This document shows positions 37,620 to 48,386 of a stretch of DNA of 64,000 nt, piece after piece; position 1 is the stretch's first letter, and every line of letters begins with the position of its first letter. The translations under genes and the position numbers were made by a program. The stretch covers positions 514,213-578,212 of the forward strand of contig NW_019773559.1 of assembly GCF_001039355.2 (NCBI RefSeq), written 5' to 3'. This DNA comes from Lingula anatina (lineage: Eukaryota > Brachiopoda > Lingulata > Lingulida > Lingulidae). The notes below the pieces were generated by a model. It searched no databases. It was given only the letters and a program-made list of their open reading frames with translations, and had not been told where the DNA came from.

Positions 37620-38124
37620 GTGCAGGTACTTTCTGTTTCTCCTGTATTTTCACCCCTTATATTCTACAATATAGGATCTAGGATAGTGATGATGATCTAC
37701 TACTGTTGCTGGCAGCCATTGTTTGGCTCCAGGAAAGGGTGCCATGTACACTGGGTCTCCTCTCACTAAGGCCACATTCTCAACGAATTGAGCCAGGCTT
37801 TACAAATCCTGAGAACTAAAAATGGCGGATGTACATGAAAGAAAAACTGCCTAATCTTTTAATAGTCTCTCCGCCTCTCACACACCTCCCCACACGTCGT
37901 CCCTGCGGGGTACAGTAATTAAATCTCGGCTCCGTCTACTGGGGCTGGGTATCTCTGTGAATATCTCTGTGAATATCTCTGGTGATATTATCTCCGTAGA
38001 TAGTCGATTCATTGCTGCTCTACGGGCCAATTCATTCCTTTTTCGTTTCTGTTTTGAAAGATAATAGAACAGAAGGGCTTTTTTCCTTCGATCGCCTTCA
38101 GCCGCCATGCTTTCTTCACCACGA
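36707..38124. repeat. 0.7-kb tandem duplication across a single N
   Basis: 36707-37414 and 37417-38124 are the same sequence at an offset of 710 bases, with only a few per cent differences. Copy 1 ends at the N at 37415. Both hold the Gypsy pol tail and the left part of the Harbinger-like element; only copy 2 continues to the element's right end. Two alleles joined in tandem is the simplest reading. Confidence 0.9.
37060..37414 (-). mobile_element. Harbinger-like element, truncated duplicate
   Basis: Left part of the element annotated at 37770-38345, preceded by the same TAA, cut at the single N. It includes a copy of the 76-codon minus-strand frame (37398-37168). Confidence 0.8.
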
Positions 38125-38345
38125 GTTTAACTGATGAGCTTGCGCACTTAATATTTCTCAGGTAGCTTCCGCATGGCGAACGAAGCCGAGATTTAATTAC
38201 TGTACCCCGCAGGGACGACGTGTGGGGAGGCGTGTGAGAGGCGGAGAGACTATTAAAAGATTAGGCGGTTTTTCTTTCATGTACATCCGCCATTTTTAGT
38301 TCTCAGGATTTGTAAAGCCTGGCTCAATTTGTTGAGAATGCGGCC
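37770..38345 (-). mobile_element. 576-bp Harbinger-like element with 165-bp inverted ends
   Basis: The element begins GGCCACATTCTCAAC and ends in its near-complement GTTGAGAATGCGGCC. The inverted arms span about 165 bases each and match closely. TAA flanks both sides (37767-37769 and 38346-38348), a three-base TWA target duplication typical of PIF/Harbinger. Inside, a 76-codon minus-strand frame (38108-37878) starts MAAEGDRRKKALLFYYLSK and is rich in Arg/Lys; it could be the start of a lost transposase or accessory gene, or chance. It splits the Gypsy integrase C-terminus; the reading phase on each side is compatible with an uninterrupted ancestor. Confidence 0.85.
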
Positions 38346-39844
38346 TAAGACTGGCAAGTGTCCACTTGCTTTTTGGTCATAACTGATGCGTTGCTTTTCT
38401 TTACTTTTCTCGAGGTCTCTTATGACATCCTCTAACTTGTATGCTGTTGGCTTCAGCAAAGTTTTGCTTATAGGGATTTTATTCCTGGGTTGTCTTGACA
38501 TAAGCATCTGAGTGGGTGATAGGCCACAACTTTCTAGAGGCGTGCTACGGTAGTCCAACATAGCTAGATGTTTGTCTTCACATTTCTCCCATAGTCTCTT
38601 TACTGTTTGAACAGCACGCTCTGCTTCTCCATTTGACTGAGGGTATTTTGGAGACGAAGTTACATGTTCATGTCAAAGTCCATACAAAACTCAGAAAATT
38701 CTTGTGAGCTGTATTGAAGACCGTTATCTGTACGCATCTTCAATGGGATGCCATGACGACTAATCTGTGCTTTCAAAACATCAGTGGTTGCAGCACTACT
38801 GAGGTCTAACAATTTATCCACCTCTGTGTACTTGGAGAAGGAATCAACAGTCACTAAGTAGTGTTCTCCTTTCCAGTCCATAATATCCGATCCAATTTCA
38901 GACCATGGCATATCAGGGGTTTTCATAGGTCTGAGTGTTTCTTTCGGTAGACTGTTCTGGTATGAATTGCAAATGGCACAGTCATTTACTAGGTTCTCAA
39001 TCTGTTGATTCATGCCTGGCCAGTAGTGGGCTTCTCTTGCTCTCTGTTTGCACTTGGTGATGCCCAGGTGCAACTTGTGTACTTGAGAAAGCATGTTAGA
39101 ATGCATGCTGGGTGGTACTACTATTCTCTTTCCTTTATAGACAATGCCATCATACACAGAGAGTTCCTCTCTTGTGTTCCAATACTGCCTAATAGAGTGG
39201 GGCACTTCCTCCTTTGTGTCTGGCCATCCTTTCAGAATCATAGTATGCAACTCACTAAGCTCTGTGGCTATTGCTTCCTGGAATTGCTGGTACCTTGCTG
39301 GAGCAATTGACAAATAATCCACCATATTAATGTAGACTGGCCCCATATCTTGGACTGTGTTAGGCAAATTTGCTCTACTGAGCATGTCTCCTATTACTAG
39401 CTCTTTCCCTGGCTTATACTTAAGCATAATATCGTAGGGCTGTAGCTTGAACATCATTCCCTGTAGACGCATAGGAGCTGACAACAGAGGTTTCTTGTAA
39501 ATTGCCTGCAATGGTTTGTGGTCGCTCTCCACTGTAACATGGCATCCAAATATATAATGGTGAAACTTTCTGCAGCAATGTACAACAGCAAGCATTTCTT
39601 TTTCGATCTGTGCATAATTTTGCTCTGTTTTGTTGAGAGCTCTGGACGAGTAAGCAATGGGCTGACCTTCCTGTAGGATAACTCCACCTACTCCATAGCT
39701 ACTGGCATCACACTGTATTGTAAGCTCCTTCTTAGGGTCATAATACGCAAGTACTGGTGTCTCACAACACAGACATTGAAGCTTGGAAACTTTTCTTCCT
39801 ATGGCTTGCTCCAGTAAAACTCCTTGTCTTGTGACTTCACGCAA
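38277..39844 (-). pseudogene. Ty3/Gypsy RNase H and integrase
   Basis: The 394-codon frame 39844-38660 contains RNase H (CDASSYGVGGVI, YSSRALNKTEQNYAQIEKEML, ESDHKPL), the integrase zinc finger (H-H-C-C ending CAICNSYQ) and the start of the integrase core (DIMDWKGEHYLVTVDSFSKY, MRTDNG). A one-base shift near 38660 leads into the rest of the core; frame 38561-38277 holds the following NxRSTP-type segment (LDYRSTPLESCGLSPTQML) up to the Harbinger-like insertion. Confidence 0.9.
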
Positions 39845-40930
39845 GGGTGCATCTACGTTTACTTAGGTCTGGTATGAATTTGGACATGTACTGAATGAAA
39901 CCAAGGAAACATCTTACCTCTTCTTTTGACTTTGGTACTGGCATATCTCTCACTGCCTTCACCTTGTCAGGGTCTGATTTTAAGCCTTCTTGAATTATCA
40001 TGTGACCAACATACTTCACACAAGGTTGTATGATTTGGCACTTGTTGAAGTTGAGTTTTAGGTTCAACTCTTTTGCTCTTGTTGCCACTCTCTTCAGGAT
40101 GTGGTCATGCTCTTCAGGAGTCTCAGCAGCAATAAGAATATCATCCATTACTCCTTGTGCACCGTCGATTCCCTCTAACATGAGATCCATGGCCTTTTGG
40201 TATATCTCAAGTGCCGATTTTATACCAAAGGGTAGTCTTAGGAATCAGTAACGTCCAACAGGGGTGTTGAAAGTTGTCAGGAGACTTGACTCGTAGTCCA
40301 ATTTCAATTGCAGAAATCTTGACTGTGCATCTATGACTGAGAAGACATGCGCACCAGAGGACATGGATCCTACTACTTCCTCAACCGTTGGTATGGGGTA
40401 ATTTTCTCTTCCTATGGCTTTGTTCAAGTCCTTTGGGTCAATGCAGATCCTGACCTTATCTTTCTTACAAACTACCACCATGGAATTCACCCAATCTGTA
40501 GGCTCTTTAACTTTTACCAAGTGACCTGCCTCCTCCATTTCCTTAGCTTTTCTTTAATCTTAGGCATTAAGGCTTGAGGCTGTCTCCGTGGACTGTGGAC
40601 AACTGGCGGCACTGTAGGGTCAATTTTCAGGGTGTAAATACCTTGCAATGTTCCTGTTGTTGCTTTGAACTCAGGGTACTTATCTATTTCTGCTTCTGCT
40701 GACTTGACTTTGTGAATCCTCTGAATTAGTCCTAGCCTCTTGCTGGCTTCCCCAGATAGGATTGGCTTTTGGTCATGTTTCACAATGTAGAATGATATCG
40801 AAGCCTTTCTTTGTTTGTAGGAAGTCTCTATAATAACTTTCCCACACACTTCTATCTCATGCTTGGTGTATGACTTAAAATGCTTGTCTGTATCCTCATG
40901 AATGGTAATTGGCCTGAATATATCTTCGTG
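39837..40930 (-). pseudogene. Ty3/Gypsy protease remnant and reverse transcriptase
   Basis: Frames 40849-40514, 40538-40245 and 40190-39837 overlap end to end. They hold the last part of the protease region, then reverse transcriptase blocks: VCKKDKVRICIDPKDLNKAI, FSVIDAQS (first catalytic Asp) and GVMDDILIAA (the x-x-Asp-Asp site). A stop codon interrupts the segment between the second and third frames, and a one-base shift ends the third just before RNase H. Gag and most of the protease are absent. Confidence 0.9.
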
Positions 40931-40984
40931 ATTGGTGATTGACCTGTTTTAATTCTTCGTGATTGGTGATTAAGGGGGGGGGGG

Positions 40985-41400
40985 GGTATTCCCTACCCTC
41001 GCTGAAGTTAGTCCATTGGCTAAGCAAGTGAATTTGTACAGCTGGTTATCAAAGGTGAATTTCATGTATTCTGATAATTATCATGTACCGGTACTGTGTA
41101 GTAGGCATCTGAGAGGTCAGTAGAAGCTAGAAAGCAATCTTGTGCCATAAGCTGTGTGCATGTATGAATATTGTCCATTTTAAAATGTCTGTATTTTACA
41201 AAGTTATTTAGAGACTTTAGATTCAGGATCATGTGGTGATCACCATATTTTTTAGGTCTGAAGAAAATGTTGGATACATATTGTCCCCTGTGACTCACTC
41301 TGTGTCCTTTCCTTCTGAAAACTGTGACAGTCTTCTTAAAAAAGTTCATTAGTCTGGTATGTATCATTGTATGCATGAATTGTTGAATTAATAGTATCAC
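40985..41400 (-). pseudogene. DIRS reverse transcriptase, N-terminal fragment
   Basis: The frame 41400-41062 shows FFRPKKYGDHHMILNLKSLN and STDLSDAYYTVPV, the DIRS reverse transcriptase blocks with the first catalytic Asp. A frameshift near 41065 is followed by continued similarity (KFTFDNQLYKFTCLANGLT) to about 40990, where it stops at a run of twelve G/C bases and the Gypsy-related sequence begins. The Asp-Asp block and the rest of the domain are missing. Confidence 0.85.
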
Positions 41401-41704
41401 AGATAATGCTTTTATAACGTCAGATTTTCAGCTCTACTCAAGAGCCTTCCTCAGGACAAACTGGTCATGCGCTGATGATCTAGCGCTGAGATGTATTCAA
41501 TGACCAGTTATCCTATGGGGACATTCATGATGATAAACGATTACAATCAGTATACTGATATTCCTGCACATGATGACTTCCAATAAAAGTTTCTGTCCTA
41601 TTTCCCATGTGATGATAAACGATTACAATTGGTACACTGATATTCCTGCACATGATGACTTCCAAGATGGCAGTTAATTGTGATGATGCTTTTGGTGCTC
41701 ATGC

Positions 41705-41752
41705 GCATTCTTGGTTGATCTCAGTAATGTTGTATGAATAGGTAGAATTGTG
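41705..41752. repeat. DIRS inverted terminal repeat, right
   Basis: GGTTGATCTCAGTAATGTTG followed by TATGAATAGGTAGAATT is the reverse complement of the left terminus at 34037-34075 with a few mismatches. Confidence 0.8.
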
Positions 41753-42762
41753 ATACATTCATTTTTGTATTTGATATGCAGGCTTTGTTTTGTCTTTTGT
41801 TTTTATGGATATTATTTATTTATTATTTAGGTAAACTTATACTGTATGTTCTGTGCAGGTTGACAGTCTTTTTTAAAAAGACACTAAAAGTGTTGTTATT
41901 TGTTTTAGATAATGTATCATTTAATACTTTTTCATGTACTGATTAACTGTACAATTGCCATGAAAAAATTTAAGAAAGATAAAAAATTCTTCATAACATA
42001 GGCCTATATCCAGGCTGGTCGTAAGCTAACAGTATGAAAGATTTTCGGCTTGTGCTTGATAATTTTCATTTATGATTCAACTACCAAGCTAATGAACATT
42101 TTGCTCAAAAAAATTCTTAATTAAGGAAGCAGACATGATTGAAAAACATGTCATGTTATACCTAGGATTCCAAAATGGTTAAAATGCATAACCAGAGAAC
42201 ACCAACAGCAATCCAAAACCATTATACCACAGTGCCTCAGTGTTATATGTATATGTGCTAAGTTAGTTGAGATTGTTTTGTAATGTTGCCAGTTGATGTC
42301 TCTACAATTGAATTATAGTCCTGTTTTTTAGTTTGAGTCTCTACTTGTAATGTTGCATGATCTATTCTGCTTGGTAGCTTACAGGTAAAACTATTCACAA
42401 TATGGCTTACTCTGATTGCTGAACATCATTTTAACCAGGGTCATTTATAGTTTAGGGGAATAACTGTGTGGAAAAGTAATGATGCAGAGGAGAAAAGGGG
42501 TAATAGGATGGGAAAAACAACATGCACTACGAGTAATAGGTGAAATTGAACAAGAAAACAAACAAACAAAAAAAATTGTCCATGCCCATGGCGATAAATA
42601 TAATCTTTTTAGTTCTTTAACCTATTGCTTCTAAAATTCTTGCTTCCAAAGTTCTTGCAATGGTTAGTTAACATTGAAAGTGTAAAGTAACAGATCCAAG
42701 AATACCTTTCTATCACACTGGAGATGCCTACATGTATCAAAACCATTTAGTCACATTTGCTT
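41753..42762. other. intergenic region, nothing recognised
   Basis: About 1 kb of AT-rich sequence between the DIRS element and the dispersed repeat at 42763; no exons or element ends seen. Confidence 0.55.
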
Positions 42763-44035
42763 AATTGTACCACCAGCGTTAGCGCTGGCGGTACACATGG
42801 TTTTAGTCCCGTCCGGATCGTTCCGCCGGCTCCTGCGGCTCCGCCGGCTCCGCCGGACGGCTACCGTTACCGCTTCTCCTCCTAGACGGTAAGGGCCCCC
42901 GTACCCATCTCTTGGATTTAGGTCACCTATAATCTCAACTCGTTCCACGTAAAATTTGGGCTTTGTCGGTTTTGGGGTCTAGGTGTGGCACTCATTGCAA
43001 TGCACCCTTGTCCAAAAATGGCAAAATTAAATGCTAATTATCTACCCTACGGAAGGAATTATGGGAAAAATTTCTACAGACGGCTTTCCAAAGGTCATAT
43101 GTGTAGATTTCAAATATGCCCTTGGATTTGATCTTTGACCTTTATTTCAAGGTCAAACGGGCCAAAATTTNNNNNNNNNNNNNNNNNNNNNNNNNNNNNN
43201 NNNNNNNNNNNNNNNNNNNNNNNNNNNNNNNNNNNNNNNNNNNNNNNNNNNNNNNNNNNNNNNNNNNNNNNNNNNNNNNNNNNNNNNNNNNNNNNNNNNN
43301 NNNNNNNNNNNNNNNNNNNNNNNNNNNNNNNNNNNNNNNNNNNNNNNNNNNNNNNNNNNNNNNNNNNNNNNNNNNNNNNNNNNNNNNNNNNNNNNNNNNN
43401 NNNNNNNNNNNNNNNNNNNNNNNNNNNNNNNNNNNNNNNNNNNNNNNNNNNNNNNNNNNNNNNNNNNNNNNNNNNNNNNNNNNNNNNNNNNNNNNNNNNN
43501 NNNNNNNNNNNNNNNNNNNNNNNNNNNNNNNNNNNNNNNNNNNNNNNNNNNNNNNNNNNNNNNNNNNNNNNNNAAGTCATATACTGGCAATCTAAATGTG
43601 ACCTTGAAATTGACCTTTGACCTACTTTTCACCATGAACTGAACTTTGCAAATTTTGGTTCCCTTTTATCTCCAAAAATGGCAGAGATAGGTCCATAGTT
43701 ACTATTGAAGTTGAATAAGAAGTCATATACTGGCAATTTACTGTGACCTTGAAATTGACCTTTGACCTACCTTTCGATGAACTTAACTTTGATTGTACCA
43801 TTTTTAGTCATATATGTTTTTTGCATATTTTGAAAATTCTTGTTGATTGCATTTTTACAGCTTGTCAAGCACAAGACTGGTGGCTGTGTCCCTTATATTG
43901 TGTATGTGGGGGTTTATACGAATGCGCTTGCTCCAGCTGGTGGTACAATATTCGGAGGCGGTATCGCCTCTCTGATCCTCTAGTTACTTCTTATTGCAAA
44001 CCTACTGGAGGGAGAGCATTCAGAATACATTGATA
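42763..44035. repeat. dispersed repeat, copy B, around assembly gap
   Basis: Starts as the same sequence as 29131-29427 (hairpin tip, GCC-rich 9-base units, AT-rich body), then runs on past the point where copy A meets an N. It continues into blocks with AAGTCATATACTGGCAAT and TGACCTTGAAATTGACCTTT repeated at 43573-43625 and 43721-43772. GC-richer sequence follows to about 44035. The end is tentative. Confidence 0.75.
43171..43573. other. assembly gap, 403 N
   Basis: Run of N inside the dispersed repeat; both edges are repeat sequence, so the gap most likely contains further repeat units. Confidence 0.99.
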
Positions 44036-44714
44036 GCTATATAGTATAGGGACTAACAAGCCTCCTCTTGGTTCCAACATATTATTATTTTATACTCACC
44101 AGCTTCTCTGTATTATACTCAACACCAGGAGGAAGTGTGTTAGTCTGTTTAATTGATGGCATTCAGTGAGTCTCTGTGAAGTTAGCATGCAGTAGTTTAT
44201 TTTGACATGACTCAGTTTGAAAGGTCTCTAAGACTGTTGTGGACAAATTAAAACATAAGTATAGCCAAAATGCTGATAAAAGTCAGGGGTTCTTCACAAA
44301 AATGGCAGATGATACAACTGAGTGCAGCAATGATTTGAACTTAAAGGGATAACAGGTGTTCATTTAGGAAAAAAAATTGATTTTCCTGGGGTAATGGACA
44401 ATTTTCCCATACTTACCAATGGTTAATGAATTCATTCTGACATTCAAAGTAAGTCCCTGTTTTTTCTCCTAAAATGTTTGGTCTTTTTGTAATATACTCT
44501 TAAGATATCATTACAGAGTGTAGCCATATATGGAGGTCGTGTGATATGATGGCAAACACAAATTCCAGAATAAATACATTAACTGCCGTTTTGGAGGTAA
44601 AATAGATTTTATTATATTTCTATGAGTTGTTTACAATGTATTTATTGTGAAATATTGATATCTTACACAACAGTTGTTATTCCTTTCACTACTCATTCAC
44701 TGTATGTGTGTGTC

Positions 44715-44886
44715 CAACTTTGATCTTTATTTATTCTTGCTTGGTGTATGCTAATTTAGTTAAAGGCTCTCATGTAATACCTTTTGAAATTGAAAATATT
44801 TCAAAGGCAACTACATTTTTTTTTTCAAATAAAGTCATCCTTTTTATTTTTACCTACTGGTATCAATAATTTAATCAATAAAGTTG

Positions 44887-44903
<17 letters not shown>
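44715..44903. repeat. 190-bp direct repeat, left copy
   Basis: Shares a colinear series of blocks with 46236-46405, including CTTTGATCTTTATTTATTCT, CATGTAATA, AAAGCAACTACATTTTT-like sequence and CACCTACTGGTAT. The two copies bracket about 1.3 kb of microsatellite and tandem repeat. Confidence 0.8.
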
Positions 44904-44924
<21 letters not shown>

Positions 44925-44943
44925 TAATAATAATAATAATATT
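44888..44943. repeat. (AAT)n microsatellite
   Basis: About 55 bases of AAT/ATA units with one interruption. Confidence 0.95.
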
Positions 44944-45399
44944 AACAGCAACAACAATAATAACAAGGCAGCTCAACTGCCAAATGTATAGACATAAAGC
45001 AGAAAAAATGTCCATTTTCAATATTTTTTTTACATAATACAAAATAACCAATTTACTATCATTTTTATATGGTCAACAAACGAAATTGTTGAGATCAGAA
45101 AATATCAATAAGATAATTTTAAATGTCTTATTTGCTCCATTCTGAGATCCTGAACATAGTGAGCGATTGAATCTGACAAACTGATCTGATTTGGGTTTAT
45201 TTTCGATTTTGACACTTTATTACACAATGCACAATAATAGATATACCATCATTTTTATATAAGCAATTTATTTTTATTTATTTTTTTTATAAAATATTGT
45301 TAAGATGCAGAAAATGTTAAAGAACACTGTTACAAATATGATAGCTTAATTCTAAGACTGTTAACATGCATAAGAATGGCATGAGGAAAACCCATTTAT

Positions 45400-46035
45400 A
45401 TACAAAAATCAGCATAACTTCAACAAAAATAAACTGATCAATCCAATTTTTGAACTTGATCTATATATCAGATTTTGAATTAGTCAGTTTCAAAGAAAAT
45501 ATGAATTTCATTTTATTTGTATAATGCAAGAAAAAATATACTGAAAAAAATAGCATAACTCATTGGAAAAATGGTCCAGTCAGCCTGATTTTCAAACTTG
45601 ACACGTATTTCATAAATATCAGTTCCGCAGTTTGATGACAAAAGGTAAAATGGTTTTCATTTTATTTGTATAACGGTGGATAAAATATAACGAAAAAAAA
45701 AAAACAGCGTTACTTCTAGAAAAATGGTCAGATCAGGCTGATTTTACAACTTACTGTACAGGTAGTTTCTGAAAATTGGTTCTGTAGGTTTGAAGACAAA
45801 GGGTAAAAGGGTTTTCATTTTGTTTATATAACCGTTAATAAAATATGCTGAAAAAAGCTGCTGAAAAAAAAAAAACCGGCATAACTTCTGGAAAAATTGT
45901 CCTATCGGGCTTATTTTCGAACTTGACCTGTATTTTGTAAATATTCATCAGTTCTGTAAGTTTGAAGACGAAAGGTAAAACGGTTTTCATCTTATATGTA
46001 TAACACTGAAAGTACACGACGACGACAGACACAGG
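45400..46035. repeat. tandem array, about four 150-bp units
   Basis: Units each contain, in order, a CATAACTTCTGGAAAAATGG-like block, a TGATTTTCAAACTTGACCTG-like block, CAGTT.TGTA.GTTTGAAGAC, GGTAAAANGGTTTTCATTTT, TTGTATAAC and an A-rich tract. Starts are near 45415, 45553, 45708 and 45889. Units have diverged substantially, so the array is old. It ends in ACGACGACGACAGACACAGG. Confidence 0.8.
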
Positions 46036-46235
46036 CGACGGCTATGTGTTCAGACACATAAGTGTCTGTACATAATAATAATGAAGATAAATGATAATTG
46101 CATGTACCCGGTATATAACCATGCCAGGATTTGGAAGCTTGTCGGTGGATTTCTTCACAATAATGACAAATTAAAAAGAACAAGAGTGTGTAGCAACAAC
46201 TTGTGCCACACTGCTCATTTACTTAACATTTTTAT

Positions 46236-46405
46236 CCAGCTTTGATCTTTATTTATTCTTGCTTGGAGCATGCTAACTAGCAAAAGGCTTCCATGTAATA
46301 ACCTTTGTAAATAATTCAAAAGCAACTACATTTTTTCTAATAAATTCCTCCTTTTGAATATCACCTACTGGTATTATAATTTTTCAGTTGTATGATAATA
46401 ATGAT
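46236..46405. repeat. 190-bp direct repeat, right copy
   Basis: Partner of 44715-44903 in the same orientation, about 1.5 kb away; similarity is interrupted by small indels. Confidence 0.8.
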
Positions 46406-46954
46406 TGTTTGTCATGTTTTTGAAATTTGATGCATCTCAAATATTATCAATATCCATCTTTGCCAGTGATCCTTGTACATGACGTGCATGCTCATATCTT
46501 AAGGCTGTCCTTACATATCTTATACTCGCAGCTGTTTGCGACGTGAGTTACAATATAACCGCAAATTTCTGCCGGGACCGGTCTGTAAAGAGATTTGTGA
46601 TAAAATATGGTAAGCCTTTTATTTTTCTTCTTATTATACATTAATTTTAAAAAAGTGCATTCGAATGCCAAATTACGTGTAGGTTTATCATGCCGTTTTT
46701 CTGCTAAACTAGTTAACTTCTGAGTAAAAATATTAATGCCATGCTGAACAAAATGATTCATTTACACTCATGATGAATTGAACAATTGAATTGATGTAAA
46801 TTGGTCTGCTTTGGTTGAACTTGTTAAACATTTGGAGCAGAAAAAGAAAAGAAAAAAGGAAAGACAGAATTGCGTCCATGAGTCCGTGATAAGGGGTCAT
46901 CAACACTGCCGCTGACTAATATAGCATTCATGCCATCGTCAAAACATTTGGAGC

Positions 46955-47610
46955 TTTTAAGGATATTGTAACCCTTTTTTAATATCCAGATACCGAAATT
47001 GAGGTTTTCCTGCATCTAATTATTCTACACTGCATCTATCTTTGTGCTGATTTAAAACAATTAAAAAACTCGAAAATATAAAATATCGGCATTTATATTT
47101 CTCATTGCAATGTATAAGCATAGGCAACTCAAAGCTTTAATCGTCAATTTAACATCTTTATATCTTGAGGTGAGATAACAATCGGTATGAGGTGTGACTT
47201 TATCCCTAAACAAGATTTTATCATCAAAATTGGCAGAGTTTACCACGAGTGTATGCGCTACAATCCCGCCGTCATTTTGGTTAAAATGTTTTGTTATGGA
47301 GTTATGAGCCCCTAATTACAGATTTTCGATAAAATCTTAAATAAGACTTCTAAGAAAGTCGCTGGCAGAATTTTGGAGTACTGAATAGTGTCTTTAATTC
47401 GGCGTTAAAACGGTGATCGTGGGGACTCAGGTAAAGGGGAAATTTGAGAAACCGATTTTTTTAGTTTTTACCACAAAATCACAATTATGACGTAACCCGT
47501 AAGATGATATGCATGTGAATGTTACTTAATTTAGTCACCGAACACTGAATATTTATATTTATGTAAATGTTACTTAATTTAGTCACCGAACACTGAAGAT
47601 TTATATTGTA
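46955..47610 (+). repeat. dispersed repeat, plus-oriented copy
   Basis: Matches 62685-63290 in inverted orientation over its whole length, e.g. AACTCGAAAATATAAAATAT, TTCTCATTGCAATGTAT and CGTCATTTTGGTTAAAATG. At its right end a ~50-base segment (AATGTTACTTAATTTAGTCA then CCGAACACTGAA) occurs twice in tandem (47517-47606). Divergence between copies is considerable. Confidence 0.8.
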
Positions 47611-48386
47611 CCCAAATGAATGTACTTATGGCAGTAAATAAAGAGTTTTTGGCGAATGGAGACAATATCCTTAACAAGGGATTCCAAAACGGGGAAATAT
47701 ATTCCACAGTCCGGAGAGCGAAAAGGGGGATAAACAGGATAAAACGATTCATATTGTGTTTCATACATTTTTCTTGGTTTTCGTTTGCGCCGAGTTTCAC
47801 GTCAACTGTCCTTCTGTTCTGGTGGAGGCACACTAGCTGTCTATCCAGAAGATGGGTATGCAAACTGTTTTGATGACCGTCTAAGGGATCATAACTGCAG
47901 TGTTCTAGATAGAAGTTCCACAATATTTGTCGGAGCTGGACCTTTGATCATTAATTTGTGTAGGTGCACTAATAGCCACTTTCATATTTTGAGGAAGACA
48001 GACATCTTACAAACTTCAGACAGAATGTATGCGGGGCTTGCTGATTTACCACGCTGCAGGCTACCTTATTAGTTTTTTTTTCCCACGGAAAAACGGGAGA
48101 ATTTCCTATTGCTTGTTGAGATTAATCGAGATTCAAAACCAACGTGAAAATCCATTTCCTCTATTACTGATAGTATAAAAGAAATATAGATATTGGCAGG
48201 TGTTTGCCAGCGCCAGAGACTATAATCTCGTCACTTATTACTTTCGATCTAATGTTATGTCCCATTTTACTTAAACATAACTTTTGAAGTAATTTTTCAC
48301 ATTCAGAATTATATAATAGGCAATTAACTTTTTCTTATTGTTTTTTTTTCAGCGCGCTAATCCTGGATTGTGCCAGACCTCGAAGT
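47611..48386. promoter_or_regulatory. UDP-glycosyltransferase upstream region with 5' UTR splice site
   Basis: The coding exon of the downstream gene is preceded by a strong acceptor, a ten-base T run then CAG ending at 48352, so the transcript has at least one upstream non-coding exon, which I cannot place. A 95-codon plus-strand frame at 47785-48072 overlaps a minus-strand one and resembles nothing known to me. Confidence 0.5.

Larger units (their letters stand above)
36673..40930 (-). mobile_element. decayed Ty3/Gypsy retrotransposon
   Basis: On the minus strand, the order is protease C-terminal part, reverse transcriptase, RNase H, integrase and a C-terminal tail: the Ty3/Gypsy pol order. 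It begins abruptly near 40930, with no gag and little protease. The pol frame has a premature stop in reverse transcriptase near 40245, one-base shifts near 39840 and 38660, and a Harbinger-like insertion at 37770-38345. It sits where the DIRS reverse transcriptase is interrupted, so it inserted there, and later deletion removed its 5' end and part of the DIRS gene. It cannot be active. Confidence 0.85.
34037..41752 (-). mobile_element. DIRS-type tyrosine-recombinase retrotransposon, interrupted
   Basis: The ends are inverted repeats: ATTCTACCTACTCATACAGC at 34041-34060, continuing to TTACTGAGATCAACC, faces its reverse complement at about 41713-41749. On the minus strand the coding order is reverse transcriptase (41400 downwards), RNase H (35984-35175), then tyrosine recombinase (35215-34134), the DIRS order. 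Such elements move through a circular DNA intermediate integrated by the recombinase and lack integrase and target duplications. This copy is dead: the reverse transcriptase is interrupted and partly missing, with a Ty3/Gypsy element in the gap, and the recombinase carries a 173-bp foldback insertion. Confidence 0.85.

Noticed and set aside
43110-43635. Long ORFs across 43.1-43.6 kb
   Set aside because: Almost entirely Ns.
44888-46035. Possible CRISPR-like or satellite array
   Set aside because: Units are diverged 150-bp tandem repeats in an animal genome without constant short repeats and unique spacers; an ordinary tandem repeat.
47785-48072. 95-codon plus-strand ORF upstream of the UGT
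   Set aside because: Overlapped by an opposite-strand ORF, no family resemblance, and no clear donor linking it to the UGT acceptor at 48352.
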